Source: Gammaproteobacteria bacterium | GTDB taxonomy: Bacteria > Pseudomonadota > Gammaproteobacteria > DSM-16500 | NCBI GenBank assembly: GCA_021325575.1 | Contig: JAJPGW010000007.1 | Coordinates: forward strand, 186,001-250,000 | Length of the DNA stretch: 64,000 nucleotides | Direction of reading: 5' to 3' | Shown: piece after piece, positions 16,445 to 27,137 of the stretch | How the letters are laid out: every line of letters starts with the position of its first letter | Numbering within the stretch: the stretch's first letter is position 1 | Program-made: the position numbers and the translations under genes | Notes under the pieces: generated by a model | Told to the model about the DNA's origin: nothing | The model's input: only the letters and a program-made list of their open reading frames with translations | The model's database searches: none

Positions 16445-17566
16445 ATGTCAAAACGAGACTATTACGAAATATTAGGCGTATCCCGCAATGCCAGCGAAGA
16501 AGAAATCAAAAAATCTTTTCGCCGTCTTGCCATGAAACTCCATCCTGATCGCAATCCGAATGATAAAGTCGCTGAAGAAAATTTCAAAGAAGCGCGCGAA
16601 GCTTACGAAGTGTTATCCGATAGCCGCAGACGCGCAGCCTACGATCAGTTCGGTCACAGTGCCGATGGTATGGGTGGTTTCGGTGGCCCCGGCGGCATGG
16701 GCGGTATGAATTTCAGTGATATTTTCGGCGATATTTTCGGAGATATTTTTGGGGGTGGACGCGCGGGGCCGCAACGTGGTTCCGACCTTCGCTATAATCT
16801 TGATATTTCACTCGAAGAAGCCGTATTCGGAAAAACTATCGAATTAACCATCCCAACTCTCATCGCCTGCGATGAGTGCAATGGGAGTGGTGCCAAAAAA
16901 GGCTCATCACCAGTGACTTGTAAAGACTGTGGTGGTTACGGTCAGGTCCGTATTCAGCAGGGATTTTTTTCCGTCCAACAAATGTGTCCTACGTGTCGCG
17001 GCAAAGGTAAAGTCATTTCGGATCCTTGCAGCGCTTGTCACGGCAAAGGCCGCCGTAAACAAAGCAAAAAATTATCCGTGAAAATTCCACCCGGTGTGGA
17101 TAACGGCGATCGCATCCGATTGAATGGTGAAGGCGAAGCCGGCGAACAAGGCGCACCGCCCGGTGATTTATATGTGCAAATTAGTGTAAAACAACATCCT
17201 ATTTTCGAGCGGGATGGCGTCAATTTGCATTGTGAAGTGCCAATCAGTTTTATCACAGCAATACTGGGTGGCGAACTGGATGTACCAACACTCGATGGTC
17301 GAGCAAAATTAAAAATCCCAGCCGAAACGCAAACCGGTAAAGTCTTCCGCATGCGAGGCATGGGCGCACCGCCTGTCCGTGGTGGAACCAAAGGAGATTT
17401 ATTGTGTAAAGTTCTGGTTGAAACCCCTGTCAATCTCAGTCACAAACAAAAAGAATTATTACGAGAACTAGAAAAAGAACTGCAAAAAGATAAAACCAAT
17501 CACAGCCCACAATCCTCTTCCTGGTTTGCTCGGGTCAAAAAATTTTTTGAAGATATGAAGTTTTAA
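16445..17566 (+). CDS. dnaJ: Co-chaperone DnaJ (Hsp40)
   Basis: 373 residues from the ATG at 16445. J-domain: [21 protein letters not shown] with the HPD motif (LHPDRNPND). A Gly/Phe-rich linker follows ([19 protein letters not shown]), then four CxxCxGxG zinc repeats ([32 protein letters not shown]) and the C-terminal substrate-binding domains. DnaJ stimulates the DnaK ATPase and delivers substrates. It follows dnaK after a repeat-bearing gap of 132 bp. An earlier in-frame start at 16406 lies partly inside the repeat and is unlikely. Confidence 0.98.
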   Translation: MSKRDYYEILGVSRNASEEEIKKSFRRLAMKLHPDRNPNDKVAEENFKEAREAYEVLSDSRRRAAYDQFGHSADGMGGFGGPGGMGGMNFSDIFGDIFGDIFGGGRAGPQRGSDLRYNLDISLEEAVFGKTIELTIPTLIACDECNGSGAKKGSSPVTCKDCGGYGQVRIQQGFFSVQQMCPTCRGKGKVISDPCSACHGKGRRKQSKKLSVKIPPGVDNGDRIRLNGEGEAGEQGAPPGDLYVQISVKQHPIFERDGVNLHCEVPISFITAILGGELDVPTLDGRAKLKIPAETQTGKVFRMRGMGAPPVRGGTKGDLLCKVLVETPVNLSHKQKELLRELEKELQKDKTNHSPQSSSWFARVKKFFEDMKF

Positions 17567-17583
17567 AGTTTGGAGAAATAAAC

Positions 17584-18063
17584 ATGATGCGAAAAGTCCC
17601 CATGACCGTGATCGGTGCCGAAAAATTGCGACAGGAATTAAACCAGTTAAAAAACGTCGAGCGTCCTCGCATTATTAATGCGATTGCCGAAGCCCGCGCA
17701 CACGGTGATTTAAAAGAAAACGCGGAATATCATGCTGCCCGTGAACAACAAAGTTTTGTGGAAGGCCGGATTCAAGAAATTGAAAGCAAATTATCGACCG
17801 CACAAGTCATCGATGTGACACAAATCGAAAATACCGACAAAGTGATTTTTGGCACTACGGTGAGTTTGTTAAACGTCAAGACCGAAGAAACCATGACATA
17901 CAAAATTGTGGGTGAGGATGAAGCGGACGTAAAACAAAAAATGATTTCAGTCACATCACCGATCGCGCGCGCCATAATCGGAAAATTTGTCGGCGATGTA
18001 GTCGAAGTGCAAACCCCAGAAGGCGCGTTGAGTTACGAAATTGTCGAGGTTGAACACCTTTAA
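17584..18063 (+). CDS. greA: Transcription elongation factor GreA
   Basis: 159 residues, the normal length. GreA enters the RNA polymerase secondary channel and induces cleavage of backtracked RNA. The N-terminal coiled coil has the acidic tip in [20 protein letters not shown], the defining motif with D and E that coordinate Mg. The C-terminal globular domain has [35 protein letters not shown]-type sequence ending IVEVEHL. GGAGAAA is the ribosome site. The stop codon overlaps the rlmE start (TAATG). Confidence 0.97.
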   Translation: MMRKVPMTVIGAEKLRQELNQLKNVERPRIINAIAEARAHGDLKENAEYHAAREQQSFVEGRIQEIESKLSTAQVIDVTQIENTDKVIFGTTVSLLNVKTEETMTYKIVGEDEADVKQKMISVTSPIARAIIGKFVGDVVEVQTPEGALSYEIVEVEHL

Positions 18064-18674
18064 TGAGCAAGAGTAGCCGCCGCTGGTTGAAAGAACATTT
18101 TTCTGATACCTACGTCAAACAGGCGCAGCAGGCCGGTTACCGTTCGCGTGCCGTATATAAATTACTGGAATTGCAGGAGCGGGATAAATTATTTAAACCC
18201 GGCATGGTGGTTGTGGATCTCGGTGCCGCTCCCGGTGGTTGGTCGCAATTAGTGACCGAATATGTGGGACCAAAAGGCAAAGTATTCGCATTGGATATTC
18301 TGCCCATGGACCCGATACCAGGCGTCGATTTCATTCAGGGCGACTTCACTGATGAGACTTGTCTCAATGCACTCATCGAACGCTTAGGCGATACTGAGGT
18401 GAACTGGGTCCTCTCAGACATGGCGCCGAATATGAGTGGCCAGAACAGCGTAGATCAACCGCGCTCGATGTATTTGGCTGAACTAGCGCTGGATTTTGCG
18501 CTTAAAATTTTACCAGAAAACGGTGGATTTTTAGTCAAATTGTTTCAGGGTACGGAATTTGACCAGTTTTTAAAAACAATCCGTACGCATTTTAAAAAAG
18601 TGGTCATTCGCAAGCCCAAAGCTTCGCGCGGACGATCACCGGAAATCTATATTCTTGGTTTGGGTTTAAAATAA
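18063..18674 (+). CDS. rlmE: 23S rRNA 2'-O-ribose methyltransferase RlmE (FtsJ/RrmJ)
   Basis: 203 residues. RlmE methylates U2552 of 23S rRNA with SAM. The Rossmann SAM site is [14 protein letters not shown] near residue 55; a second block [16 protein letters not shown] carries the catalytic Asp of the K-D-K-E tetrad, and [13 protein letters not shown] carries a Lys. [18 protein letters not shown] near the N-terminus holds the first Lys. The start overlaps the greA stop by one base, so coupled translation is likely. The order greA-rlmE-ftsH resembles E. coli (greA, rlmE, ftsH). Confidence 0.97.
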   Translation: MSKSSRRWLKEHFSDTYVKQAQQAGYRSRAVYKLLELQERDKLFKPGMVVVDLGAAPGGWSQLVTEYVGPKGKVFALDILPMDPIPGVDFIQGDFTDETCLNALIERLGDTEVNWVLSDMAPNMSGQNSVDQPRSMYLAELALDFALKILPENGGFLVKLFQGTEFDQFLKTIRTHFKKVVIRKPKASRGRSPEIYILGLGLK

Positions 18675-18740
18675 AATTCAGGTATGATTAATGTATAGCG
18701 CAATACATCCTATCGATAGCCTTTGAAAGGGGTCCGCACG

Positions 18741-20666
18741 GTGAATGATACGATTAAAACAATACTTTTATGGCTGGTGGCCGGAATCATTTTGGTTTCC
18801 GTTTTCAATATTTTTGGACCACGCCGCGAACCCGAAGAAAAAATCAGTTACTCCAATTTTTTAAGTGAAGTTCGACAGGGCAACGTCAGTACCGTTACGA
18901 TCACCGATCAAGATGTGACCGGCGTCATGCAGAACAATAAAGTTTTTGCAACCTATTTGCCGATGGCGCAAGATCCGCAACTTTTAAAAGAATTATTGGA
19001 TAAAAACGTCGTCGTAAAAGGTAAAGCACCTGACCAACCGGGCTTGCTCATGCATCTCATCGGTTTGTTACCGTGGATTATCATTTTCGGCATCTGGATT
19101 TATGTCTTGCGGCAGCAAACGGGCGCAGGGCGGGGCGGTGCATTTTCATTTGGGCGCTCTCGTGCGAGATTGCTCGGCGAAGATCAAGTCAAGATTACTT
19201 TTGCTGATGTAGCAGGTGTCGAAGAGGCAAAAGAAGAAGTCAAAGAATTAGTCGATTTTCTTCGCGATCCAGGTAAATTTCAAAAACTCGGCGGCAAAAT
19301 CCCACAAGGCGTGTTGCTAGTCGGCCCGCCTGGAACGGGTAAAACATTACTTGCGAAAGCCGTTGCCGGTGAAGCGAAAGTCCCTTTCTTTACGATTTCA
19401 GGTTCTGATTTCGTCGAAATGTTTGTTGGTGTCGGTGCATCCCGTGTGCGCGACATGTTTGAACAAGCGAAAAAACAAGCGCCTTGCATTATTTTCATCG
19501 ATGAAATTGATGCAGTCGGTCGTCATCGCGGTGCGGGCTTAGGTGGTGGTCATGATGAACGCGAACAAACGCTTAATCAGTTGCTGGTCGAAATGGATGG
19601 TTTCCAAGGCAACGAAGGTGTCATTGTGATTGCAGCCACCAATAGACCTGATGTGTTAGACAATGCATTATTACGCCCAGGCCGTTTTGATCGACAAGTT
19701 GTTGTCTCACTGCCCGATGTTCGCGGCCGAGAACAAATCTTGCGTGTGCATATGCGCAAAGTTCCATTGAATGATGATGTCAATCCTGCTGTGATCGCGC
19801 GGGGTACGCCTGGTTTTTCAGGTGCTGATTTAGCCAACATTGTGAATGAAGCGGCGTTATTTGCTGCACGTGCCAATAAAAAATCCGTTGGCATGATCGA
19901 ATTTGAACGAGCAAAAGATAAAGTCATCATGGGCGCAGAACGTCGTTCGATGGTGATGTCTGAATCCGAGAAAAAATTAACGGCTTATCATGAAGCTGGT
20001 CATGCGATCGTCGGATTAAACGTGCCTGAACATGATCCCGTTCACAAGGTCACTATTATTCCCCGCGGCAGGGCGTTAGGTGTCACTATGTTTTTACCCG
20101 AAGCCGATCGCTACAGTTACACCAAGGAACATCTGGAAAGCAAAATTTCCAGTCTGTTTGGTGGCCGTTTAGCCGAAGAATTAATTTTCGGGCCGAATAA
20201 AGTAACAACGGGTGCATCCAATGACATCCAGAAAGCAACTGAATTGGCTCGCAGCATGGTCACCAAATGGGGCTTGTCCACCAAATTAGGCCCGCTCACC
20301 TTTGGTGAAAATGAACAGGAAGTCTTTTTAGGTCACGCGGTCACGCGTCACAAAGAAATTTCTGAAACCACGTTTGGCATCATCGATCAAGAAGTTCATG
20401 AAATCATTGATCGCAATTACAAACGTGCCGAAAAAATCCTAAAAGAAAATCTCGAAAAATTACACATCATGGCACAAGCCTTAATGAAATTCGAAACGAT
20501 TGATGTTGATCAAATCCAAGATATCATGGCGGGCAAACCCGTGCGGGAGCCGCAAGGATGGAATGATAATCAATCAAATCCAGGCAATAAAGAAAGCAAT
20601 AAATTTACGGTGACAACAACTAATGAAAACCCAGGACTCAACTCCGCACATGATCAAAGCATCTGA
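18741..20666 (+). CDS. ftsH: ATP-dependent zinc metalloprotease FtsH
   Basis: 641 residues from the GTG at 18741, with AAAGGGG about 9 bp upstream; a TTG at 18723 would add six residues. FtsH is a membrane-anchored AAA protease that degrades membrane and regulatory proteins. Two membrane helices (about 7-25 and 102-122) flank a periplasmic domain. The AAA module has Walker A GPPGTGKT (195-202), Walker B IIFIDEID, and [21 protein letters not shown]. The zinc site HEAGH follows. The C-terminus is Asn- and Ser-rich. glmM begins inside its last 44 bp; folP, usually between them, is absent. Confidence 0.97.
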   Translation: MNDTIKTILLWLVAGIILVSVFNIFGPRREPEEKISYSNFLSEVRQGNVSTVTITDQDVTGVMQNNKVFATYLPMAQDPQLLKELLDKNVVVKGKAPDQPGLLMHLIGLLPWIIIFGIWIYVLRQQTGAGRGGAFSFGRSRARLLGEDQVKITFADVAGVEEAKEEVKELVDFLRDPGKFQKLGGKIPQGVLLVGPPGTGKTLLAKAVAGEAKVPFFTISGSDFVEMFVGVGASRVRDMFEQAKKQAPCIIFIDEIDAVGRHRGAGLGGGHDEREQTLNQLLVEMDGFQGNEGVIVIAATNRPDVLDNALLRPGRFDRQVVVSLPDVRGREQILRVHMRKVPLNDDVNPAVIARGTPGFSGADLANIVNEAALFAARANKKSVGMIEFERAKDKVIMGAERRSMVMSESEKKLTAYHEAGHAIVGLNVPEHDPVHKVTIIPRGRALGVTMFLPEADRYSYTKEHLESKISSLFGGRLAEELIFGPNKVTTGASNDIQKATELARSMVTKWGLSTKLGPLTFGENEQEVFLGHAVTRHKEISETTFGIIDQEVHEIIDRNYKRAEKILKENLEKLHIMAQALMKFETIDVDQIQDIMAGKPVREPQGWNDNQSNPGNKESNKFTVTTTNENPGLNSAHDQSI

Positions 20667-22026
20667 TCAACCTAAACCTATTTTACGAAAATATTTTGGC
20701 ACCGACGGCATACGGGGGCACGTCGGTGTTTGGCCAATCAATGCCGAATTTATTTTAAAATTAGGCTGGGCGGTAGGAGTCGTGCTTGCCCGTCAAGGTG
20801 GTCACGGTAAAGTATTAATCGGGAAAGACACGCGCATTTCAGGCTATATGTTTGAATCGGTGCTCGAAGCAGGCTTGTCCGCTGCCGGTGTCAACACGCA
20901 TTTATTAGGCCCCATGCCAACGCCTGCGATTGCTTATCTCACACGTACCTTGCGTGCTCAGGCGGGTATTGTAATCAGCGCTTCTCATAATCCCTACTAT
21001 GATAATGGGATCAAATTCTTTTCTGCGATGGGAACCAAATTGCCCGATGAATTGGAACTCGCAATCGAAGATCAAATCGAAAAAGCCATGACGACCGTGG
21101 ATTCGGCTGAACTCGGTAAAGCGGTGCGCGTCAACGATGCCCCAGGACGTTATATTGAATTTTGTAAAAGCACGGTCAGCTCTGAAATTACATTAAATGG
21201 CTTGAAAATCGTCGTCGATTGCGCGAACGGCGCGGCCTATCATATTGCGCCTAATGTATTCAGTGAACTAGGTGCCGAAGTAATCGAAATTGGTGTTGAA
21301 CCTAATGGCCTGAATATTAATCTGGATTGCGGCGCAACCCATCCAGAAATTTTACGTCGCCATGTTTTAAAAGAAAACGCCGATTTAGGTATTGCGCTTG
21401 ACGGTGATGGTGATCGCGTAGTGTTTGTTGATCACGATGGCACAATTTTAGATGGCGATGAGTTGCTTTATATCATCGTCAAACATCGTCATCAAACCGG
21501 ATTATTAAAAGGCGGTGTGGTCGGAACGGTCATGACGAATTTTGGGTTTGAATATGCAATGAATGAATTGCATATACCGTTCACGCGAGTGCCGGTGGGT
21601 GATCGTCACATTATGAGTGAGTTACATAAAAACCATTGGCATATCGGGGGTGAACCGTCAGGACATATTCTGTGTTCGGACCAGATTACGACGGGTGATG
21701 GCATCGTTACAGCGTTACAAGTCTTGTCCGTCATGCGGCAAACCAAATTAAGTTTAAAAGAACTGACCAAAGGCTTGAATAAATATCCCCAAGTGCTAGT
21801 GAATGTCAAAGTAACAGAAAACACGGACCCTAACCACAAACCCCGCATTTTGGAATTTTTGAAATACATCGAAAAAGAGCTTGCTGGGACTGGCCGAGTC
21901 TTGTTGCGCCGTTCTGGTACTGAACCATTGGTGCGAGTCATGGTTGAAGGTAAGGATGAATATCGCGTGCAGCAGCTGGCGAATGAGTTAGCTGTTGTGG
22001 TGAGAGAAGAACTAGTGAAGTCCTAG
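20623..22026 (+). CDS. glmM: Phosphoglucosamine mutase GlmM
   Basis: 467 residues as read from the ATG at 20623; an ATG at 20650 (458 residues) is equally possible since both have weak ribosome sites. GlmM converts glucosamine-6-P to glucosamine-1-P for peptidoglycan and LPS. N-terminal [10 protein letters not shown] is typical of GlmM. The catalytic phosphoserine loop is [16 protein letters not shown], the Mg loop DGDGDR, the sugar loop GGEPSGH, and the C-terminal phosphate loop [15 protein letters not shown]. It overlaps ftsH by 44 bp. The usual ftsH-folP-glmM order lacks folP here. Confidence 0.96.
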   Translation: MKTQDSTPHMIKASDQPKPILRKYFGTDGIRGHVGVWPINAEFILKLGWAVGVVLARQGGHGKVLIGKDTRISGYMFESVLEAGLSAAGVNTHLLGPMPTPAIAYLTRTLRAQAGIVISASHNPYYDNGIKFFSAMGTKLPDELELAIEDQIEKAMTTVDSAELGKAVRVNDAPGRYIEFCKSTVSSEITLNGLKIVVDCANGAAYHIAPNVFSELGAEVIEIGVEPNGLNINLDCGATHPEILRRHVLKENADLGIALDGDGDRVVFVDHDGTILDGDELLYIIVKHRHQTGLLKGGVVGTVMTNFGFEYAMNELHIPFTRVPVGDRHIMSELHKNHWHIGGEPSGHILCSDQITTGDGIVTALQVLSVMRQTKLSLKELTKGLNKYPQVLVNVKVTENTDPNHKPRILEFLKYIEKELAGTGRVLLRRSGTEPLVRVMVEGKDEYRVQQLANELAVVVREELVKS

Positions 22027-22056
22027 CGTTCATATTATCAATGCGAGGAAGGTATC

Positions 22057-22845
22057 ATGTCGTACCAGCATACTTCTTACAAATCCCATCCAGTTGATGA
22101 ACACGGCAATGCCGCCTACACCTCAGATGAAAATAAAATCTGGCACGAATTAATCACTCGCCAATACCCCATTGTCGAAAAGCGCGCATGCGATGAATAT
22201 CTGCATGGCCTGGAATTATTAAATTTTTCAAAAGACCGCATTCCGCAATGTCACGAAGTCTCGGCCGTTTTGCAAAAAGCGACGGGCTGGTCATTAGAAC
22301 CTGTACCGGCTCTAATTCCATTTGATAAATTTTTTAATTTATTAGCTAACAAAAAATTTCCCGCCGCAACTTTTATTCGCCGCAAAGAAGATTTAGATTA
22401 TCTACAAGAACCCGATATTTTTCATGAAACCTTCGGTCATTGTCCTTTGCTCACTAATAAAGCTTATGCGGATTTTACAGAACTTTATGGCAAACTAGGA
22501 TTAAGCGCGAGCCCAGAAGATCGCGTGATGTTAGCGCGATTATATTGGTTTACGATTGAATTCGGCTTGATCCAAACTAAAAAAGGATTGCGCGCCTACG
22601 GTGGTGGCATTTTATCATCAAAAGAAGAAACCATTTACTGCATCGAAAGCGAAATCCCGCAACGAAAAAAATTCGATGCACTCGAAGCGTTACGAACACC
22701 GTATCGTATCGATATCATGCAACCGATTTATTTCGTGCTAAATGATTTTGACACGCTTTATCAGTTGACGCAGATTGACCTGATTGCCTTAATCCGCGAA
22801 GCACGAAAACTCGGCGAATTTCTGCCATTGTTTAGACTCTATTAG
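22057..22845 (+). CDS. phhA: Phenylalanine 4-monooxygenase
   Basis: 262 residues, bacterial monomeric type without a regulatory ACT domain. It hydroxylates phenylalanine to tyrosine using Fe(II), O2 and tetrahydropterin. The iron ligands lie in PDIFHETFGHCPLL (two His), and the third ligand, a Glu, in YWFTIEFGL, the standard 2-His-1-Glu arrangement. The ribosome site is GCGAGGAAGG. A pterin carbinolamine dehydratase gene, needed to recycle the cofactor, lies 2.3 kb downstream. In Legionella this enzyme leads to homogentisate-derived pyomelanin. The gene is convergent with the acyl-CoA synthetase gene (5-bp gap). Confidence 0.96.
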   Translation: MSYQHTSYKSHPVDEHGNAAYTSDENKIWHELITRQYPIVEKRACDEYLHGLELLNFSKDRIPQCHEVSAVLQKATGWSLEPVPALIPFDKFFNLLANKKFPAATFIRRKEDLDYLQEPDIFHETFGHCPLLTNKAYADFTELYGKLGLSASPEDRVMLARLYWFTIEFGLIQTKKGLRAYGGGILSSKEETIYCIESEIPQRKKFDALEALRTPYRIDIMQPIYFVLNDFDTLYQLTQIDLIALIREARKLGEFLPLFRLY

Positions 22846-22850
22846 AAGCA

Positions 22851-25007
22851 TTATTGAATTACGAGATGACTATAAGGTTTTTCTGATTCCGGTTTTTGAA
22901 TCACAAAGCGCGCGTCAACTGCAATCATCCCATGTTCATTCAAAATAAACGGATTGATATCCATTTCTTTGATTTGCGGAAATTCACAAATCATTTCAGA
23001 AACACGTAATAAAATGTCAATTATATTTTTTTTCTGGTCTGGTGATAACGTGACAAATTTACTAGCAGGTTTTAAGATGCGCGCTTTTGAAATTAATTCA
23101 TCAGCAATAAAATAATTTAAGGGCGGTAATGCCAATGCTTTGTCTTGAATGATTTCAACTAAAGTGCCGCCTGCGCCAAAACTGATAACAGGGCCAAAAA
23201 CCCTATCGTGTACCATCCCAACCATGATTTCGCGGTCAAATATATTTGGATATTGCGGTTCAATGGTAACTCCTAAAATGTCGGCGTGTAAATTTTGGTT
23301 TTTAATATTGTTTATTAGAGTTTTAAATGAGTCGCGAACTTCCTTTTCTGTTTTAAGTTGCGTAAAAACACCGCCTACCTTTGATTTATGTAAAATACTC
23401 GGTGAATTGATTTTCATGACGACTGGGAAACCAATGGATTTTGCAGCATTTACGGCTTCTTCAACTGTTTCAGCCTCAATCGTTTCTGTGACAGGAATGC
23501 CAAAATATTTTAATATTTTTTTGGATTCAAAAGTGGTTAGCATAAAGCGATTATTTGATAAAATTTCATTAAAAAGTTTTTTCGCAGCAGAAATATCAGG
23601 CTTAAATTTATCAGAGTATGGCGCGGGCTTTTGCATTAATAATGTTTGGTTGTGATGATAATCTGCAAGATAAGAAAACGCTTCGACCGCTTTTTCAGGT
23701 GTAGCGAAATTGGGTATATGATTTTTTGCAAACAATTTCCAGGAAGATTTAACTTGTTTTTCACCCAACCAACTGGCAAAAATAATTTTTTTAAATTTTT
23801 TGGAATCCCGGATAACGGTTTTGGCAACGGTGAGTGGATCGGACATTGCAACCGGAACCAGCAGAGTCAAAATCCCATCGATATTTTCATCTTTATTACA
23901 AATATCAAGAACAGTATGATATCTTTCTGGTGTCGCATCCCCAATAATGTCGATGGGATTTTGATGTGACCATTGGCTGGGCAATACTTTATCTAATGCG
24001 TTGACCATGGGTTCAGTTAATTCGGCTAATTCAATATTTAACTCAGACGCGCGATCAGCTGCCATTACACCGGCGCCGCCTCCATTGGTAATAATAATTA
24101 ATCGGTTGCCAGTGACTTTTTTGGCGCTGGTTAATATTTCCGAGGCGGAAAATAAATCTTCAATTTGTGCTACGCGAACAGCGCCCGCCCGATGTAATGC
24201 GGTATCAAATACATCGTCATCGCCGATTAATACGCCGGTATGAGATAACGCTGCTCTGGATCCTGCTTTATTTTTCCCAGATTTAATGACAATGACAGGT
24301 TTTATTCTTGCTGCGGCGCGCAGCGCGCTAATAAATTGTTTGGGTTTTTTTATGCCCTCGATATAAAGCAAAATACTGTTGGTGTGCGGATCATGCGCTA
24401 GATAATCCAGTATGTCGCCAAAATCCGTATTAGCACAATTTCCAAGAGACACGATAGCTGAAAAGCCGATTTTTTTATTCATTGCCCAATCTAAAATGCC
24501 GGCACTCAATGCTCCGGATTGTGAAACTAACGCCATTGAGCCAGGATAGGCAACATTATTATCAAATGTGGCATTCATGTGATGACACGGACGCATGACG
24601 CCTAAACAATTGGGGCCTATGATGCTGATTTGAAATTCTTCGGCAAACTGCAACATCTGATTTTCTAGTGCTTTTCCTTCTGGGCCGGTTTCGCTAAATC
24701 CAGAGGATAAAACGATGACAGCATGAATATTTTTTTCACCGCATTCTTTGATAATTTGTGGAACGGCTTTTGCGGGGGCTGCGACCACGGCCAAATCAAT
24801 GTTTCCCGTTATCGCTTTAACAGAAGGGTAGCTTCGTTGTCCTTGGACTTTTTTATGCTTTGGATTAACCGCGTAGACTTTGCCTTTGAATTTTTCGTGT
24901 AATAAATTTTTAAAAATTTTTCTGCCAACAGAATTCCGTTTATCACTGGCGCCAATCACAGCAATTGATTTAGGCGAAAAAAGTTTTTCGAGCGAACGGT
25001 TGGACAT
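22851..25007 (-). CDS. NDP-forming acyl-CoA synthetase (acetate-CoA ligase family)
   Basis: 718 residues, fused alpha and beta parts. Order: CoA-binding Rossmann domain (SPKSIAVIGASDKRNSVGRKIFKNL, residues about 11-35), succinyl-CoA-synthetase-like domains with IIGPNCLGV and the active-site region ALSHTGVLIGDDDVFDTAL, then a C-terminal ATP-grasp domain (FGIPVTETIEAETVEEAVNAAKSIGFPVVMKINSPSILHKS region). It interconverts an acyl-CoA and NDP with acid, CoA and NTP. The related Pat/AcuA-type proteins carry an extra C-terminal GNAT domain; none is seen here. Substrate (acetate, other acid) unknown. The gene is convergent with phhA. Confidence 0.88.
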   Translation of the reverse strand: MSNRSLEKLFSPKSIAVIGASDKRNSVGRKIFKNLLHEKFKGKVYAVNPKHKKVQGQRSYPSVKAITGNIDLAVVAAPAKAVPQIIKECGEKNIHAVIVLSSGFSETGPEGKALENQMLQFAEEFQISIIGPNCLGVMRPCHHMNATFDNNVAYPGSMALVSQSGALSAGILDWAMNKKIGFSAIVSLGNCANTDFGDILDYLAHDPHTNSILLYIEGIKKPKQFISALRAAARIKPVIVIKSGKNKAGSRAALSHTGVLIGDDDVFDTALHRAGAVRVAQIEDLFSASEILTSAKKVTGNRLIIITNGGGAGVMAADRASELNIELAELTEPMVNALDKVLPSQWSHQNPIDIIGDATPERYHTVLDICNKDENIDGILTLLVPVAMSDPLTVAKTVIRDSKKFKKIIFASWLGEKQVKSSWKLFAKNHIPNFATPEKAVEAFSYLADYHHNQTLLMQKPAPYSDKFKPDISAAKKLFNEILSNNRFMLTTFESKKILKYFGIPVTETIEAETVEEAVNAAKSIGFPVVMKINSPSILHKSKVGGVFTQLKTEKEVRDSFKTLINNIKNQNLHADILGVTIEPQYPNIFDREIMVGMVHDRVFGPVISFGAGGTLVEIIQDKALALPPLNYFIADELISKARILKPASKFVTLSPDQKKNIIDILLRVSEMICEFPQIKEMDINPFILNEHGMIAVDARFVIQKPESEKPYSHLVIQ

Positions 25008-25137
25008 TGCCTATCCTTAGGATTTGTTCGCCTTATATCCTATCATAGTTTAAAAGATTATGGACTGATTAAAACTGGGCTTTTTATCGTATTAAGAGTA
25101 GAATTTTGGGATGACTACCGAGTGCGAGAGGACTATT

Positions 25138-25464
25138 ATGACCGAACTCCAAGAAAAACGCTGTATGGCCTGCGAAGCGGGTGTGCCGCCATTGACGAAA
25201 GATAAGATTGCCGAATTATTAAAAAAAATCCCAGGTTGGGAATTAAATAACGATAATAAAAAAATCTCTCGACGATTTGAATTCAAAAATTTTTACAAGA
25301 CGATGGCATTTGTAAATGCAATTGCCTGGATTGCCAATCAAGAAAATCATCATCCGGATTTGTCAGTCGGTTTTAATTATTGCGTAGTCAATTACTCGAC
25401 GCATGCGATTGATGGTTTATCCGAAAATGATTTTATTTGTGCGGCTAAGATCAATTTATTATAA
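25138..25464 (+). CDS. phhB: Pterin-4a-carbinolamine dehydratase
   Basis: 108 residues from the ATG at 25138, with GAGAGGA upstream; the ORF could extend to a weak start at 25111. It dehydrates 4a-hydroxytetrahydropterin, product of phenylalanine hydroxylase, so the cofactor can be reduced again. Family hallmarks are WELNNDNKKISRRFEFKNFYKTMAFVNAIAWIANQENHHPDLSVGFNYCVVNYSTHAIDGLSENDF-region blocks, including the catalytic ENHHPD. N-terminal CMACEAG and PPLTKDKI are also standard. It is divergent from the acyl-CoA synthetase gene and precedes a palindromic repeat. Confidence 0.95.
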   Translation: MTELQEKRCMACEAGVPPLTKDKIAELLKKIPGWELNNDNKKISRRFEFKNFYKTMAFVNAIAWIANQENHHPDLSVGFNYCVVNYSTHAIDGLSENDFICAAKINLL

Positions 25465-25479
25465 AACTCCAACACCATT

Positions 25480-25561
25480 GTCATTGCGAGACCGTGTTTT
25501 TTACGGGTGAAGCAATCTTTTGAGAGATTGCTTCGCCGCAGAAAACGCGGCTCGCAATGAC
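25480..25561. repeat. Palindromic intergenic repeat, copy 4
   Basis: GTCATTGCGAG and CTCGCAATGAC outer arms, GAAGCAATCT and AGATTGCTTC inner arms. It lies between phhB and the 500-residue uncharacterised gene, 32 bp from the latter's stop codon, at the left border of the accessory block. Confidence 0.9.
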
Positions 25562-25592
25562 GAATGCTTTATTGCGGCACTTAAAAAAACTG

Positions 25593-27095
25593 CTACCGAA
25601 ACGGCCGCGATAAACCCAATCCATTTTCACCATCGAGATTTTGCGGCACAGGAGTGGCTACGGGTTGAGGCTCAATTCCCAGCAGCGTCTCAAATTTCTC
25701 TGGTTTTAGTGTATTTAATGAATTTTTAAAATCATAATACCGAGCAATAAATTCCGCTGTTAATTGATCTCGTTTCGCCGTATCGGATTTGCATTCAAGC
25801 AGTGCTCCGCTCATTAAAGTATGAACTTCACCAAATTGTTGTTTTCTAATTGCTGCATCAACCGCCTCGAGAATGGAAGAGACATCTCCTGGCGCTGCTT
25901 TTTGTTCCTTTTTAGCAGGCGTATGCGTTTGTCCATTCCCAGCTAATTTAGTCATCAAGCCAGCAAGAGTACCTAATCCCGTATTGGCTTTTTGTTCGTT
26001 ATCTCGGCCAGGATGGCGAGCGACTTCTTTTCGAATTTGAAGCGTTTGAATGGCCTGGCTCATCAAAAGACGTGGAACAGCAAGCAGGAGATTGTAGGAG
26101 GGTTTTTCAGGATCACCGTGCATTCCAGTGTTCTGAACATTTTCTTGTAAAACTTGCAAACAAAATGCAATGTTTTCATGTGATCTAAGCGCGGGATGAA
26201 AAGGATTATATAATGCAATTTCTGAAAGCATTAAATTGCCATAGTGCTGTTGTGTTGCTTGGGTTTTGTCGTACTCATATAACGCAAGATAACTTCTAAA
26301 ATTAAGCAATGTCTGGAGTGAGTAATCGCGCATTACTGCAAATCGCGCAACATCTCTTTCAGCAGAAGTTAATAATGATCGAACATTTTCCAGTTTTCCT
26401 GCGAGAAATTGTTCCCGAGCATTCGATAAAATGAGCGCAAGAGTATCTTTTTCTTTTTTAAATGTTCCGTAAACACCCTCTGCTTTTTTATCGGAGTCAA
26501 ATCTATTCACCATTTCCAAAGTATATAATGTTTTCAATAATTTTGATTCTAAAACAGGAGCCGCAACTTCTGAAAATTCATGATATAAATCTTGGGTATG
26601 AGTTTCATGTTCAGGAGTATTTGTCCCAGTATGAGATTTTTTTAATTTTTCTTCTCTCGCTAAATCTTGCATTCTTTTCAATTGCAATTGTTTTTTGAAT
26701 TGATGCACTAATTCAAGCTGTGTCTCTAGTTCCAATCCTTGAGTAAAATCAGATGATTTTTCCGGATGCGCATCGTATCGTGCAATTTCAGTGATTAGGC
26801 ATTGCAAGAGTGTTTCTTTATCTTGCTTTAATTTGGTTTGGCATGCAGATAAGCTGTTAACAGCTGCATCTTTAAGTATTTCAAATTTTTTCGCAAGGGC
26901 GATACCATTTGCTAATTCAATCTCGGCTGCTTTTAATTCATTGCTAACAACTTTTTGATAGGCAGAAATTAATATAATTGTTAATTGTTCTTTTTCAGAA
27001 AATAGTTTGTCCCGCGCTTGATCTTGATTTGAATGATTTCCGCCAGCATTGGTTGGTTCGCGAGTCAAATCTCGAATTGTTCTAATTTGTGCCAT
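25593..27095 (-). CDS. Uncharacterised helical protein with internal repeats; effector candidate
   Basis: 500 residues, no signal peptide, no membrane segment and no family I recognise. Helical and charged throughout. It contains an internal duplication: residues about 33-133 (starts SEKEQLTIILISAY, contains LLQCLITEIARYDAHP) align with 213-316 (KKEKDTLALILSNAREQF, containing YGNLMLSEIALYNPFHP). A shorter third copy is at about 404-465. The ATG at 27095 has AAGG upstream. It is divergent from an LRR-like gene, with a PmrA-box-like sequence in the shared region (27138-27157). A secreted effector is a guess from its makeup and setting. Confidence 0.65.
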   Translation of the reverse strand: MAQIRTIRDLTREPTNAGGNHSNQDQARDKLFSEKEQLTIILISAYQKVVSNELKAAEIELANGIALAKKFEILKDAAVNSLSACQTKLKQDKETLLQCLITEIARYDAHPEKSSDFTQGLELETQLELVHQFKKQLQLKRMQDLAREEKLKKSHTGTNTPEHETHTQDLYHEFSEVAAPVLESKLLKTLYTLEMVNRFDSDKKAEGVYGTFKKEKDTLALILSNAREQFLAGKLENVRSLLTSAERDVARFAVMRDYSLQTLLNFRSYLALYEYDKTQATQQHYGNLMLSEIALYNPFHPALRSHENIAFCLQVLQENVQNTGMHGDPEKPSYNLLLAVPRLLMSQAIQTLQIRKEVARHPGRDNEQKANTGLGTLAGLMTKLAGNGQTHTPAKKEQKAAPGDVSSILEAVDAAIRKQQFGEVHTLMSGALLECKSDTAKRDQLTAEFIARYYDFKNSLNTLKPEKFETLLGIEPQPVATPVPQNLDGENGLGLSRPFR

Positions 27096-27137
27096 TTGTG
27101 TTTACCTTGTAAAAATAAAAAAGTGTAATGAATAATC

